64,000 nucleotides of DNA, taken from assembly GCA_008087055.1 (NCBI GenBank), contig VIEA01000001.1:1240014-1304013 (forward strand), written 5' to 3'. The notes beneath the pieces are model-generated. The model saw only the letters and a list, made by a program, of their open reading frames with translations. It was not told the origin of the DNA and searched no databases. The position numbers were made by a program, and so were the translations under genes. The stretch comes from Gammaproteobacteria bacterium LSUCC0096. GTDB taxonomy: Bacteria > Pseudomonadota > Gammaproteobacteria > Pseudomonadales > Litorivicinaceae. Each line of letters starts with the position of its first letter. Within the stretch, counting starts at the first letter, position 1. Positions 9,838-18,016 of the stretch are shown piece after piece.

Positions 9838-9872
9838 GCCAAAGCCAGAGAATCTCTGGCTTTGGCGTTTTT
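9838..9872 (+). terminator. Intrinsic terminator of pepA-holC-valS
   Basis: GCCAAAGCCAGAG (9838-9850) pairs perfectly with CTCTGGCTTTGGC (9854-9866) around a 3-nt loop, and GTTTTT follows. The 13-bp stem plus T-run is a convincing rho-independent terminator, 90 nt after the valS stop. Confidence 0.92.
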
Positions 9873-9892
9873 AGCGCTTAGTTCTCCCCAAT

Positions 9893-9901
9893 TTATCCAC
9901 A
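9893..9901 (+). promoter_or_regulatory. DnaA box 2 (TTATCCACA)
   Basis: This second exact DnaA 9-mer lies just upstream of the candidate nrdA -35 element and overlaps the weaker NrdR-like box. Together with box 1 it forms a tandem pair in front of nrdAB. Confidence 0.6.
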
Positions 9902-9944
9902 AAAATTTTGGATTGACTTACAGTCTAACCACAGTATCTTGTGT
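9897..9944 (+). promoter_or_regulatory. nrdAB promoter with two NrdR-like boxes
   Basis: A sigma70-like promoter is formed by TTGACT at 9913-9918 and TATCTT at 9935-9940, with a 16-base spacer. CCACAGTATCTTGTGT at 9929-9944 matches the remembered NrdR consensus (ACACWATATWTWGTGT) at 13 of 16 positions and covers the -10. A weaker 10/16 match starts exactly 32 bp upstream at 9897. This is the helically phased spacing typical of NrdR box pairs. Repression of nrdAB by NrdR-(d)ATP is therefore likely. The nrdR gene is not in this window. Confidence 0.6.
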
Positions 9945-9960
9945 CCAAGATTCATAGCGA

Positions 9961-9976
9961 CCCCAAGATCTTGGGG
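9961..9976. promoter_or_regulatory. Perfect 16-bp palindrome in the nrdA leader
   Basis: CCCCAAGATCTTGGGG is fully self-complementary and lies about 43 nt before the nrdA start, just downstream of the expected transcription start. No T-run follows, so it is not a terminator. An operator for an unknown dimeric regulator, or a leader hairpin, are both possible. Confidence 0.4.
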
Positions 9977-10018
9977 TAGAGCACAAAACAGTGGAACCAG
10001 GGACTTGGTGGAGGCCGT

Positions 10019-12889
10019 ATGTACCAATCAAGCCGTGTGAGCGGACAAGAAGAACAAACAGTAGCGCCAAAAGCGGCTCCTGTTTCACCCGAGTCGACTC
10101 CGACTCCGGGTGAAATCCGAGTCATGAAAAGAAACGGTGCAGTCGTCAGTTTTGACGCGACAAAAATTGTCGTGGCCATGAGCAAGGCATTTCTCGCTGT
10201 TGAGGGAAATACGGCAGCTGCCAGTAACCGTATCCATGAAACCGTTGAGCGCTTAACAGCACAAGTGATGGATACGTTTCGTCGTCGGATGCCATCAGGT
10301 GGCATTGTGCACATTGAAGACATTCAAGATCAGGTTGAACTGTGTTTGATGCGCAACGGCGAACACCGCGTCGCGCGTGATTATGTTCTGTATCGCGAAG
10401 AGCGGAAACGAGCTCGCTCAGAGACGATCGAAGCGCCGCGTGAAGACCATCCAGAGATCCGTATTGTTAAAGAAGATGGCACGAAAGAGCCTTTGGATGT
10501 GGGCCGCCTAAAAACAGTCATCGGAGAAGCCTGTGCTGACCTGGCAGATGTTGATGGTTCCTTGGTGCTCGCTGAAACACTGAAAAACCTCTACGACGGC
10601 GTCACTCAACAGGATGTGAATACGGCTCTTATCATGAGTGCGCGCACCATGGTTGAGAAAGAACCAAACTACACTTACGTGACAGCACGTTTGTTATTGG
10701 ACGACATCCGAGCCAAGGGCCTGAGCCGTTTGGGCGTTGCCGAAAAAGCCACACAATTTGAGATGGAGACACTCTATCCAAAAGCACTGAAGGCATTTTT
10801 GCAGTTGGCTGTTGAGAGCGAGCTCGTCTCAAGTGAATTATTGGAATACAACCTCGATCAAATGGCAGCAGCCCTGATCGCTGAGCGTGATAACCAGTTC
10901 ACATACTTAGGCCTCCAAACACTTTATGACCGTTACTTTATCCACAAAGATGAAGTCCGAATTGAGTTGCCACAGGTCTTCTTCATGCGGATTGCGATGG
11001 GTCTTGCGCTTAAAGAAGAGAATCGCGAAGAGCGAGCAATTGAGTTCTATCAGTTACTCTCAAGCTTTGATTACATGGCATCCACTCCAACACTCTTTAA
11101 CTCAGGCACACTGAGAAGCCAGCTCTCGAGCTGCTACCTCACCACAGTACCTGACAATCTTGATGGCATTTACGGTGCGATCCGTGATAACGCGATGCTG
11201 TCAAAGTGGGCTGGTGGTCTTGGTAACGATTGGACACCTGTGCGTGCATTGGGTTCATACATCAAAGGAACCAACGGTAAGAGTCAGGGCGTTGTGCCAT
11301 TTTTGAAGGTGGTGAACGACACAGCGGTTGCTGTGAACCAAGGCGGTAAGCGGAAAGGTGCGGTCTGTGCGTATCTTGAAACGTGGCACATGGACATCGA
11401 AGAGTTCTTAGAGCTGCGTAAAAACACAGGTGACGACCGTCGCCGTACGCACGATATGAATACAGCGAACTGGGTTCCTGATTTGTTCATGAAACGTGTC
11501 TTTGAAGATGCTGAGTGGACACTGTTCTCACCAGCAACCTGCCCTGATCTGCACGATTTGTTCGGTAAAGCGTTTGAAACGCGTTATGCCGAGTACGAAG
11601 CAATGACACACACGGGCGAAATCAAGCACTTTAAGCGGGTTCAAGCAAAAGACCTGTGGCGGAAGATGCTCTCGATGCTGTTCGAGACGGGCCATCCTTG
11701 GATTACCTTTAAAGACGCCTGTAACCTACGAAGCCCGCAGCAGCACGCAGGTGTTGTGCACTCATCAAACCTCTGTACTGAGATTACCCTCAATACATCG
11801 GTCGATGAAATCGCGGTCTGTAATTTGGGCTCAGTGAACCTTCGCCAACACGTCACAAAAGACGGTGGTCTTGATCGTGAGAAGCTCGGAAAAACTGTGA
11901 AAACAGCAGTTCGCATGCTCGACAATGTCATCGACATCAACTACTACGCAGTACCACAGGCTGAAAATTCCAACATGAAGCACCGCCCAGTCGGTCTCGG
12001 CATCATGGGCTTCCAGGATGCGCTCTATGAGTTGGGTATTCCTTATGGGTCGGATGAAGCGGTGAAGTTTGCCGATGAATCGATGGAAGTCGTGTCTTAC
12101 TTTGCGATCGAAGCGTCGGCTGAACTCGCGCGTGAGCGTGGTTCGTATTCAAGTTTTGATGGAAGCCTCTGGTCACAGGGCGTCCTACCAATTGATTCAA
12201 TTGAAAAATTGAGGGAAGAACGTGGAGCCAACTATCTTAACATGGACACCTCCGCACAGCTCGACTGGACGGAACTTAGAGAGAAAGCCAAAGGTGGAAT
12301 GCGGAACTCAAACGTCATGGCCATCGCACCAACAGCCACGATCGCAAACATCACTGGCGTGTCGCAATCGATTGAGCCGACCTACCAAAACCTCTACGTA
12401 AAATCGAACCTGTCGGGCGAATTTACGGTGGTGAACCCGTACTTGGTTCGTGACTTAAAAGAGCGTGGACTATGGGATAACGTCATGGTCAATGATCTCA
12501 AATACTACGATGGATCCGTGCAACAAGTTGCGCGCATCCCAGATGATCTGAAAGCGTTGTATGCCACCTCGTTTGAGTTGGAAACACGTTGGATCGTTGA
12601 GGCGGCAGCACGTCGTCAAAAATGGATTGATCAAGCACAAAGCTTGAACATCTACATCGCAAATGCGAACGGTAAGAAACTGGATGTTACTTACCGAATG
12701 GCTTGGTTCAGCGGATTGAAAACAACCTATTACCTCCGTGCTCTCGGCGCGACACAGGCGGAGAAATCAACTATCAACAGATCGAACCTGAACGCGGTCT
12801 CCGCAAATCAGGCTGCACAGGCTGCCGAGCCTGCTGCTGTACCTAAGGCCTGTAGCCTGGACGATCCAGACTGTGAAGCCTGCCAGTAA
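10019..12889 (+). CDS. nrdA: Ribonucleoside-diphosphate reductase alpha subunit, class Ia
   Basis: NrdA reduces NDPs to dNDPs with the NrdB radical subunit. Two consecutive ATP-cone domains open the protein (about residues 33-125 and 148-235), as in Pseudomonas aeruginosa NrdA; the second may be non-binding. The catalytic barrel shows LSSCYL (first active-site Cys), NLCTEITL (Asn/Cys/Glu triad) and AVCNLGSVNL (second redox Cys). The tail ends with CSLDDPDCEACQ, the C-terminal redox cysteines. Length is 956 aa. GGAGG precedes the ATG. nrdB follows after 23 nt. Confidence 0.97.
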   Translation: MYQSSRVSGQEEQTVAPKAAPVSPESTPTPGEIRVMKRNGAVVSFDATKIVVAMSKAFLAVEGNTAAASNRIHETVERLTAQVMDTFRRRMPSGGIVHIEDIQDQVELCLMRNGEHRVARDYVLYREERKRARSETIEAPREDHPEIRIVKEDGTKEPLDVGRLKTVIGEACADLADVDGSLVLAETLKNLYDGVTQQDVNTALIMSARTMVEKEPNYTYVTARLLLDDIRAKGLSRLGVAEKATQFEMETLYPKALKAFLQLAVESELVSSELLEYNLDQMAAALIAERDNQFTYLGLQTLYDRYFIHKDEVRIELPQVFFMRIAMGLALKEENREERAIEFYQLLSSFDYMASTPTLFNSGTLRSQLSSCYLTTVPDNLDGIYGAIRDNAMLSKWAGGLGNDWTPVRALGSYIKGTNGKSQGVVPFLKVVNDTAVAVNQGGKRKGAVCAYLETWHMDIEEFLELRKNTGDDRRRTHDMNTANWVPDLFMKRVFEDAEWTLFSPATCPDLHDLFGKAFETRYAEYEAMTHTGEIKHFKRVQAKDLWRKMLSMLFETGHPWITFKDACNLRSPQQHAGVVHSSNLCTEITLNTSVDEIAVCNLGSVNLRQHVTKDGGLDREKLGKTVKTAVRMLDNVIDINYYAVPQAENSNMKHRPVGLGIMGFQDALYELGIPYGSDEAVKFADESMEVVSYFAIEASAELARERGSYSSFDGSLWSQGVLPIDSIEKLREERGANYLNMDTSAQLDWTELREKAKGGMRNSNVMAIAPTATIANITGVSQSIEPTYQNLYVKSNLSGEFTVVNPYLVRDLKERGLWDNVMVNDLKYYDGSVQQVARIPDDLKALYATSFELETRWIVEAAARRQKWIDQAQSLNIYIANANGKKLDVTYRMAWFSGLKTTYYLRALGATQAEKSTINRSNLNAVSANQAAQAAEPAAVPKACSLDDPDCEACQ

Positions 12890-12912
12890 TTGAGACGATT
12901 TGAAGGAGAAGA

Positions 12913-14166
12913 ATGACAATGCTGAATTGGGACGCGTTTAACGAACCAGAAGAGCAAATCGCCCCACCACCGGTCAAGGCGAAATCCGAAGCACCGCAGC
13001 AGCAGCTGGCAATTGAGCCTGAAGCTGTTGCTGAAGTAGCCGACACAACGCGCTACGAGCCAACGGGTTCAGCTGCTTATGAAGCAGCACAAAAGGCACT
13101 TGAGAACTTAGATGTTGCTCCAGGTCTTGAAGAGCTTGAGATGGGCGCTGATCGTGTACAGGTGGATCAAAAGCGCATGATCAATTGCCGTGCTGATTTG
13201 AACCAGCTCGTACCATTCAAGTATGAGTGGGCATGGACCAAGTATTTGGATGGTTGTGCGAACCACTGGATGCCACAAGAAATCAACATGACGCAGGATA
13301 TTGCGTTGTGGCGCTCAAACGATGGTCTTTCAGAAGACGAGCGGAAGATTGTGATGAGAAACCTAGGGTTCTTTTCAACCGCCGACTCGTTGGTTGCGAA
13401 TAACCTTGTTCTTTCGATTTATCGTTTGGTAACAAACCCTGAATGTCGTCAGTACCTTCTCCGTCAAGCGTTTGAAGAAGCGATTCATACACATGCGTAT
13501 CAATACTGCATTGAGTCGCTGGGCATGGATGAAGGTGAAATCTTCAACATGTACCGTGAAGTACCGGCTGTCGCGAAGAAAGCAGCCTGGGCACTGAAGT
13601 ACACGCAAGCGATTGGTAACCCACAGTTCCAGACAGGGACTGTTGAAAATGACCAAGAGTTGTTACAGAACTTGATTGCGTTCTACTGCGTACTCGAAGG
13701 CCTTTTCTTCTATTGTGGTTTCTCGCAGATCCTGTCGATGGGTCGTCGTAACAAAATGACTGGTGTTGCTGAGCAGTTCCAGTACATCTTGCGTGATGAA
13801 TCCATGCACGTGAATTTCGGTGTGGATGTCATTAACCAAATCAAGAATGAAAACCCACAGCTTTGGACTGAAGAATTCCAAGCCAAGATGACACAAATGA
13901 TTCTTGAAGGTTTGGCTCTTGAGATTGAATACGCACGTGACACGATGCCACGCGGCGTCTTGGGCATGAACGCACAGATGATGGAAGAGTATTTGAAGTT
14001 CATCACCAACCGTCGTTTGACCCAGATTGGTCTGTCTGAGCAGTTCCCTGGTGTGGAAAATCCATTCCCATGGATGAGTGAAATCATGGATCTCCGGAAA
14101 GAGAAGAACTTCTTCGAAACCCGGGTCACTGAGTATCAGGTCGGCGGCGCGCTGTCCTGGGACTAA
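12913..14166 (+). CDS. nrdB: Ribonucleoside-diphosphate reductase beta subunit, class Ia
   Basis: NrdB houses the diiron-tyrosyl radical cofactor. The segment EEAIHTHAY carries a Glu, a His ligand and the Tyr in the E-x-x-H-x-x-x-Y spacing of the E. coli radical site. The second ligand set lies in [10 protein letters not shown]. At 417 aa it is longer than E. coli NrdB because of an N-terminal extension rich in Pro, Glu and Ala, a trait shared with Pseudomonas-type NrdB. AAGGAG lies five bases before the ATG. A terminator follows at 14188. Confidence 0.97.
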   Translation: MTMLNWDAFNEPEEQIAPPPVKAKSEAPQQQLAIEPEAVAEVADTTRYEPTGSAAYEAAQKALENLDVAPGLEELEMGADRVQVDQKRMINCRADLNQLVPFKYEWAWTKYLDGCANHWMPQEINMTQDIALWRSNDGLSEDERKIVMRNLGFFSTADSLVANNLVLSIYRLVTNPECRQYLLRQAFEEAIHTHAYQYCIESLGMDEGEIFNMYREVPAVAKKAAWALKYTQAIGNPQFQTGTVENDQELLQNLIAFYCVLEGLFFYCGFSQILSMGRRNKMTGVAEQFQYILRDESMHVNFGVDVINQIKNENPQLWTEEFQAKMTQMILEGLALEIEYARDTMPRGVLGMNAQMMEEYLKFITNRRLTQIGLSEQFPGVENPFPWMSEIMDLRKEKNFFETRVTEYQVGGALSWD

Positions 14167-14187
14167 GCCTCCACTGAGGATGATTCC

Positions 14188-14214
14188 AGCCCAGACTCCG
14201 GTCTGGGCTTCTTT
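14188..14214 (+). terminator. Intrinsic terminator of nrdAB
   Basis: AGCCCAGAC (14188-14196) pairs with GTCTGGGCT (14201-14209) around a TCCG tetraloop and is followed by TCTTTAT. It lies 21 nt after the nrdB stop. Confidence 0.85.
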
Positions 14215-14262
14215 ATGCATCGCGTTTCTACTTGATAACACGATACGCATTGACCTCTTCGC

Positions 14263-14306
14263 TTGACAGTTTGCTCGGCCTCATTATATTCCATAAATGG
14301 AATATA
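14263..14306 (+). promoter_or_regulatory. Toxin-antitoxin promoter fused with a palindromic operator
   Basis: TTGACA (14263-14268) and TATATT (14285-14290) are spaced by 16 bases. The -10 is also the first half of a perfect inverted repeat: TATATTCCAT (14285-14294), AA, ATGGAATATA (14297-14306). The second arm begins with the ATG of the toxin gene. A start site 7 bases after the -10 would fall on that ATG, predicting a leaderless mRNA. Binding of a HigA-type antitoxin or complex here would block both the -10 and the start region, giving classic autorepression. Confidence 0.75.
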
Positions 14307-14644
14307 TCGTTGAATACACAGAAACATTTGAGAGTTGGTGGTCAGGCCTTTCAGAGGCCGAACAAAAAGATATCGCTGCAGTGATCGAATTACTCGAAAA
14401 GCTCGGTCCTCATCTTCCCTTTCCATACAGTTCTCGAATCAATGGCTCGAAGCATCCTGAAATGCGAGAACTTCGCATTCAGCATCGAGGCAAACCATAC
14501 CGAACACTCTATGCGTTCGATCCGAGGCGAGCAGCGATCTTGCTCATTGGAGGGAATAAAGCTGGCGACAAACGATGGTATCCGAAACATATTACTATTG
14601 CCGATGCCCTCTTTGATCAGCATCTACAAAGGTTAGGTAAGTGA
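14297..14644 (+). CDS. HigB/RelE-superfamily toxin (phage Gp49-like)
   Basis: The 115-aa protein resembles HigB2/Gp49-like mRNA interferases of type II toxin-antitoxin systems: EYTETFESWWSGL at the N-terminus, a helical EQKDIAAVIELLEKLGPHLPFP part, and the MRELRIQHRGKPYRTLYAFDPRRAAILLIGG beta-sheet core with basic residues. Such toxins cleave mRNA at the ribosome. There is no ribosome site upstream, consistent with a leaderless transcript. The antitoxin gene starts 3 nt after this stop. Toxin-before-antitoxin order is typical of HigBA. Confidence 0.88.
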   Translation: MEYIVEYTETFESWWSGLSEAEQKDIAAVIELLEKLGPHLPFPYSSRINGSKHPEMRELRIQHRGKPYRTLYAFDPRRAAILLIGGNKAGDKRWYPKHITIADALFDQHLQRLGK

Positions 14645-14647
14645 GAG

Positions 14648-14986
14648 ATGTCAAAACAGTTTAAAGATCTCAGAAAAAAAATGTCCAAAGAGGCACAGGC
14701 TGAAGCACACCAGAGTGCTCTAGAAATGCTTCAACACCTTGCGTTGGCCGAACTCCGCCAAGCCCAACACCTATCGCAGGAAGAGCTAGCCAAAGTGTTG
14801 AACATCCAACAGCCTGCGGTCGCAAAAATCGAGAAAAAAGTGGACATGCATATTTCGACACTCAAACGATTTATCGAGGCACTCGGTGGAGAACTCGAAA
14901 TTAAAGCGCTTTTCCCTGACCGGGAGGTGCGCATTACTCAATTCGATGAATCCAAGGCAAGAAAGCTCAATCCATTCGCTGTGTAA
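14648..14986 (+). CDS. HigA-like XRE-family antitoxin
   Basis: This 112-aa protein has a helix-turn-helix at about residues 36-66 (RQAQHLSQEELAKVLNIQQPAVAKIEK), the XRE-type fold used by HigA antitoxins to neutralise the toxin and bind their own operator. The N-terminus is lysine/glutamate-rich and helical. The C-terminus (GGELEIKALFPDREVRI) resembles the toxin-facing tail of this family. The most likely DNA target is the palindrome at 14285-14306. Confidence 0.88.
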   Translation: MSKQFKDLRKKMSKEAQAEAHQSALEMLQHLALAELRQAQHLSQEELAKVLNIQQPAVAKIEKKVDMHISTLKRFIEALGGELEIKALFPDREVRITQFDESKARKLNPFAV

Positions 14987-15022
14987 ATCATTTGCATTGC
15001 CTAATGGATGTATACTCAAGTC

Positions 15023-15649
15023 ATGAATCTTTTCATCGATACAGCGAATACCGAGTGCTGGGCAGATCTTGCAGGTACTGGGCTTTTTTCCGGAATCACA
15101 ACCAATCCTTTACTCATTCAAAGAGCGGGCCTTAAGACATCAATCAAGACCTACCATGCCCTCTATGAAAGAGCGATTGAGCTTGGTTATCCGAGTATTC
15201 AATTTCAGGTGTTTGGTGAAGATTGGCTCCAATGTGCACAGTCAATTGCAGCGATTGGGCCTGAGGTATTGATCAAGATACCGGCGAATACAACCGGATT
15301 TGAAGTGGTCTCAGAGCTAGGTCTTCCTGATCGGACAACACTGACAGCAGTCTATTCAGATGGCCAGGTCATCGCAGCTGAAGCACTTCAAGTTGCATAT
15401 ACAGCCCCCTATTACGCTCGATTAAAAGAAGCGACAAACGAAGCCGATGAGATCTTTGATCGGATGCAAGACATCGCGTTTGAAACCGAACTTTTGGTTG
15501 CAAGCCTGCGATCGAATGAGCAGTTTCTTGACCTGGCAGCGCGCGGTTTCTCAACCTTCGCACTTCCTGAACCGATTGCACGCACTTTCTTTGAATCAGA
15601 CCTCGCTAACCAAGCGATTGCTGATTTTGAAAAAGCCACCCGCGGCTAA
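15023..15649 (+). CDS. Transaldolase / fructose-6-phosphate aldolase-like protein
   Basis: This TIM-barrel class I aldolase has LFIDTANTECW and FSGITTNPLLIQ at the N-terminus, VLIKIPAN with the likely Schiff-base Lys near residue 84, and LTAVYSDGQVIAA. It matches the short TalC/FSA branch (about 210-220 aa). It could handle sugar phosphates from the neighbouring polyol cluster. An in-frame ATG at 15008 exists, but the protein then gains five residues unlike the family. TATACT at 15011-15016 sits 6 bases before this ATG, so it may be a -10 giving a leaderless mRNA. It converges on mtlZ with a 4-nt overlap. Confidence 0.8.
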   Translation: MNLFIDTANTECWADLAGTGLFSGITTNPLLIQRAGLKTSIKTYHALYERAIELGYPSIQFQVFGEDWLQCAQSIAAIGPEVLIKIPANTTGFEVVSELGLPDRTTLTAVYSDGQVIAAEALQVAYTAPYYARLKEATNEADEIFDRMQDIAFETELLVASLRSNEQFLDLAARGFSTFALPEPIARTFFESDLANQAIADFEKATRG

Positions 15650-16581
15650 CCAAACGTTGCGTCTACTTCCTCGCGTGTCGGTGGCTGACATCCAGCCCGC
15701 GTGCAATTCATACCAGCAACACGTGATGCGAGAGTCAGGATCTCAGAGAGACTCTGTTGATTGAGTTGAGATAACTTATCTCCAGCAATCTGGAGTCGAT
15801 CGATCTCAGCCAATAAGGTTCCATGGACAGAATCACCCGCGCCAACCGTATCAGATAATGGCCCTGGCAGACTTGCACCAACTTCTACCATCACACCCTC
15901 TCGGGTGTAACCGTTCAGTCCCTCTGAGCCACGGGTATAAACGCAGAGTTGCGGTGCATAGGTTTCCATAAATTGATTAAGTGCATCTGTCGTCCAATCA
16001 GGATGCAGATACTCCAGATCCTCGTCACTCAATTTGACGAGATCCGCTTCATGAAAAAAACGCGCAATCCCAGTGCGATATGCGACTGGATCTTTGGTCA
16101 TCGAGGGACGACAGTTAGGATCAACAGAAATCAATGCGCCTCGTTCTTTTGCCGCTTTCACAACAGATAGCCACGCATCTTGATCCTCGATTGGAATCAA
16201 TGCACAGGATCCCACATGAAAGATCGACATCGACTGAGGGAAAGAGGCGATAATCTCTGCCACAGGCACTTCCCGATCAGCAGTCCCGTCGCGATAAAAC
16301 GCATAGCTTGGTTGACTGGTTTCATCGAGCGACACGACAGCGAGCGAGCTGTAGGCATCAGATCGCGCATTGTCTCGTAAAGATACTCGACACTCAGCCA
16401 ACCGTGCAGCAAGCAGATCACCATAGGCATCAGTACTTAACGTCGAGACATAGAGGACTTCTGATCCGAGTTGCCCTGCTGCCAAGGCACAATTCAGGGT
16501 CGAGCCGCCAGGACAGGCCTCGAACAACCGTTCACCACGATCGATCAAATCAACAATTGCATCACCGCCGATAACAATCAC
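15646..16581 (-). CDS. mtlZ: PfkB-family fructokinase (MtlZ-like)
   Basis: This ribokinase-fold sugar kinase has GGDAIVDLI and CPGGSTLNCALAAGQLG at the N-terminus and the C-terminal PfkB signature DTVGAGDS with the catalytic Asp. Length is 311 aa. As the last gene of a polyol operon it most likely phosphorylates fructose made by mannitol or sorbitol dehydrogenase, like MtlZ of Pseudomonas fluorescens. Its ATG overlaps the mtlD stop by 4 nt. The substrate is inferred from context. Confidence 0.85.
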   Translation of the reverse strand: MIVIGGDAIVDLIDRGERLFEACPGGSTLNCALAAGQLGSEVLYVSTLSTDAYGDLLAARLAECRVSLRDNARSDAYSSLAVVSLDETSQPSYAFYRDGTADREVPVAEIIASFPQSMSIFHVGSCALIPIEDQDAWLSVVKAAKERGALISVDPNCRPSMTKDPVAYRTGIARFFHEADLVKLSDEDLEYLHPDWTTDALNQFMETYAPQLCVYTRGSEGLNGYTREGVMVEVGASLPGPLSDTVGAGDSVHGTLLAEIDRLQIAGDKLSQLNQQSLSEILTLASRVAGMNCTRAGCQPPTREEVDATFG

Positions 16582-18005
16582 CCAGCAACTCCTTCTGACT
16601 GCACTGAGAATATCGAATCCAGAGCCTCTATTTCATTTACAAGGGTTGAAACGAATTCAGGGCATCGCGTCGGGACATCTCCCCACAAATCAGGCTCAGT
16701 TGCAAACGCTACTTCCTGACCTCTCTTTAGCATCGGTGCAATCCAATTCCATTTGGGGTCAACGTACTTAAAGGGTATACGACCAGCTTCTACATGACGC
16801 ATAAACACGTACCACGAGGCGATACCATGAATCGAGCGCACCGGAATACGACCTTGATTAACCATCCCTTTCACAGTCGGAAGCACAAAAATTGGGAACT
16901 TGCTGACGCCGTCCATGCAAATTCTCTCGACTGTGTCACCAATATGCTGATTCGAGAATCGAGACTCAATGATATCTCGGTACGCTTCTAAATCGATCGG
17001 TGATTCACCGATTGCAGGTATCACTTCCTCGGTCTCATACGCTCTAAAAAACGCGCGCAATTCAGGATCTAGAATTCCCGCATCGTATGTATGGTGCCCT
17101 TTCAATGCAGCAAGATAAGTCAAGATCGTGTGCCCTCCATTCAAGACACGAATCTTTGCGTCTTCATAAGGCTCAACGTCGTCTACAATCTCAACACCTG
17201 CCTGCTCAAAAGGAGGACGACCATTCGCGAAATGATCCTCGAGCACCCACTGAATGTAGGATTCTCCCATGACAGTCACTGCGTCATCGATCCCGAACCT
17301 TTGCTTTACATCCAGACTATGACGCGAGTCGATGCGAGGCGTAATACGATCCACCATCGAGCAAGGAAACGTAACGTGTTTGGTCATCCAGTCGACCGAT
17401 TCCATATCGCCCGCAGCCTTTAAATACTGCAATAATCCAGAGCGTAATTTACCCCCGTTATCACGTAGATTGTCACAACACAAAAATGTAATTGGTCCTG
17501 CTCCGTCACTCGCTCGTGCACGAATCACTGCGTGAAGAAATGTATAAATCGATGACCCAACTCCAGACGCCAAACCATCAATAATTGGCTTAGCAGACAC
17601 ATCGAGTACATTGTCATCATCCAAGTTGTATCCACTCTCAGTGACAGTCATAGAGATGATGCGAATGGATGGATCTGTTGCTCGACTCACGGCGACTTGG
17701 TATGCGGCCGAAGCATCAATCAATTCAATAATCGAACCTATTTCACGATAAGCGACTTCGCCATCAGGAGATATTGTTTTCAACACGTACTGTCCATTTT
17801 GGGCTTTGAGCGCGTCGAATAATGGACGATCTTCAGTGCGCAAGTTCACTCCACAAATACCCCATTGCGAAGAGAAATCCAGCAAGCTATCAATATATAC
17901 AGCTTGATGGGCACGGTGGAATGCGCCGACACCAACATGCATTATTCCAGCTGTGACTTGATCTCGCTGGTAAGAGATTCTTTGCAAATCAGGAGTTGTC
18001 ATCAT
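16578..18005 (-). CDS. mtlD: Mannitol 2-dehydrogenase (long-chain polyol dehydrogenase family)
   Basis: The enzyme oxidises D-mannitol (possibly D-arabitol or sorbitol too) to the ketose with NAD+. The N-terminus carries MHVGVGAFHRAHQAVYIDSL, the Rossmann loop of this family. The middle has KIRVLNGGHTILTYLAALKG with the catalytic Lys and the Asn-x-x-His. The frame opens at 18020 (ATGA overlap with mtlY), but AAGGA lies five bases before the ATG at 18005, so I chose that start. Length is 475 aa. Confidence 0.9.
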   Translation of the reverse strand: MMTTPDLQRISYQRDQVTAGIMHVGVGAFHRAHQAVYIDSLLDFSSQWGICGVNLRTEDRPLFDALKAQNGQYVLKTISPDGEVAYREIGSIIELIDASAAYQVAVSRATDPSIRIISMTVTESGYNLDDDNVLDVSAKPIIDGLASGVGSSIYTFLHAVIRARASDGAGPITFLCCDNLRDNGGKLRSGLLQYLKAAGDMESVDWMTKHVTFPCSMVDRITPRIDSRHSLDVKQRFGIDDAVTVMGESYIQWVLEDHFANGRPPFEQAGVEIVDDVEPYEDAKIRVLNGGHTILTYLAALKGHHTYDAGILDPELRAFFRAYETEEVIPAIGESPIDLEAYRDIIESRFSNQHIGDTVERICMDGVSKFPIFVLPTVKGMVNQGRIPVRSIHGIASWYVFMRHVEAGRIPFKYVDPKWNWIAPMLKRGQEVAFATEPDLWGDVPTRCPEFVSTLVNEIEALDSIFSVQSEGVAG

Positions 18006-18016
18006 TTGAGTCCTTA

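Noticed and set aside
13663-14250. 195-aa minus-strand ORF opposite nrdB
   Set aside because: It is a shadow of the conserved nrdB gene, without ribosome site or recognisable domain.
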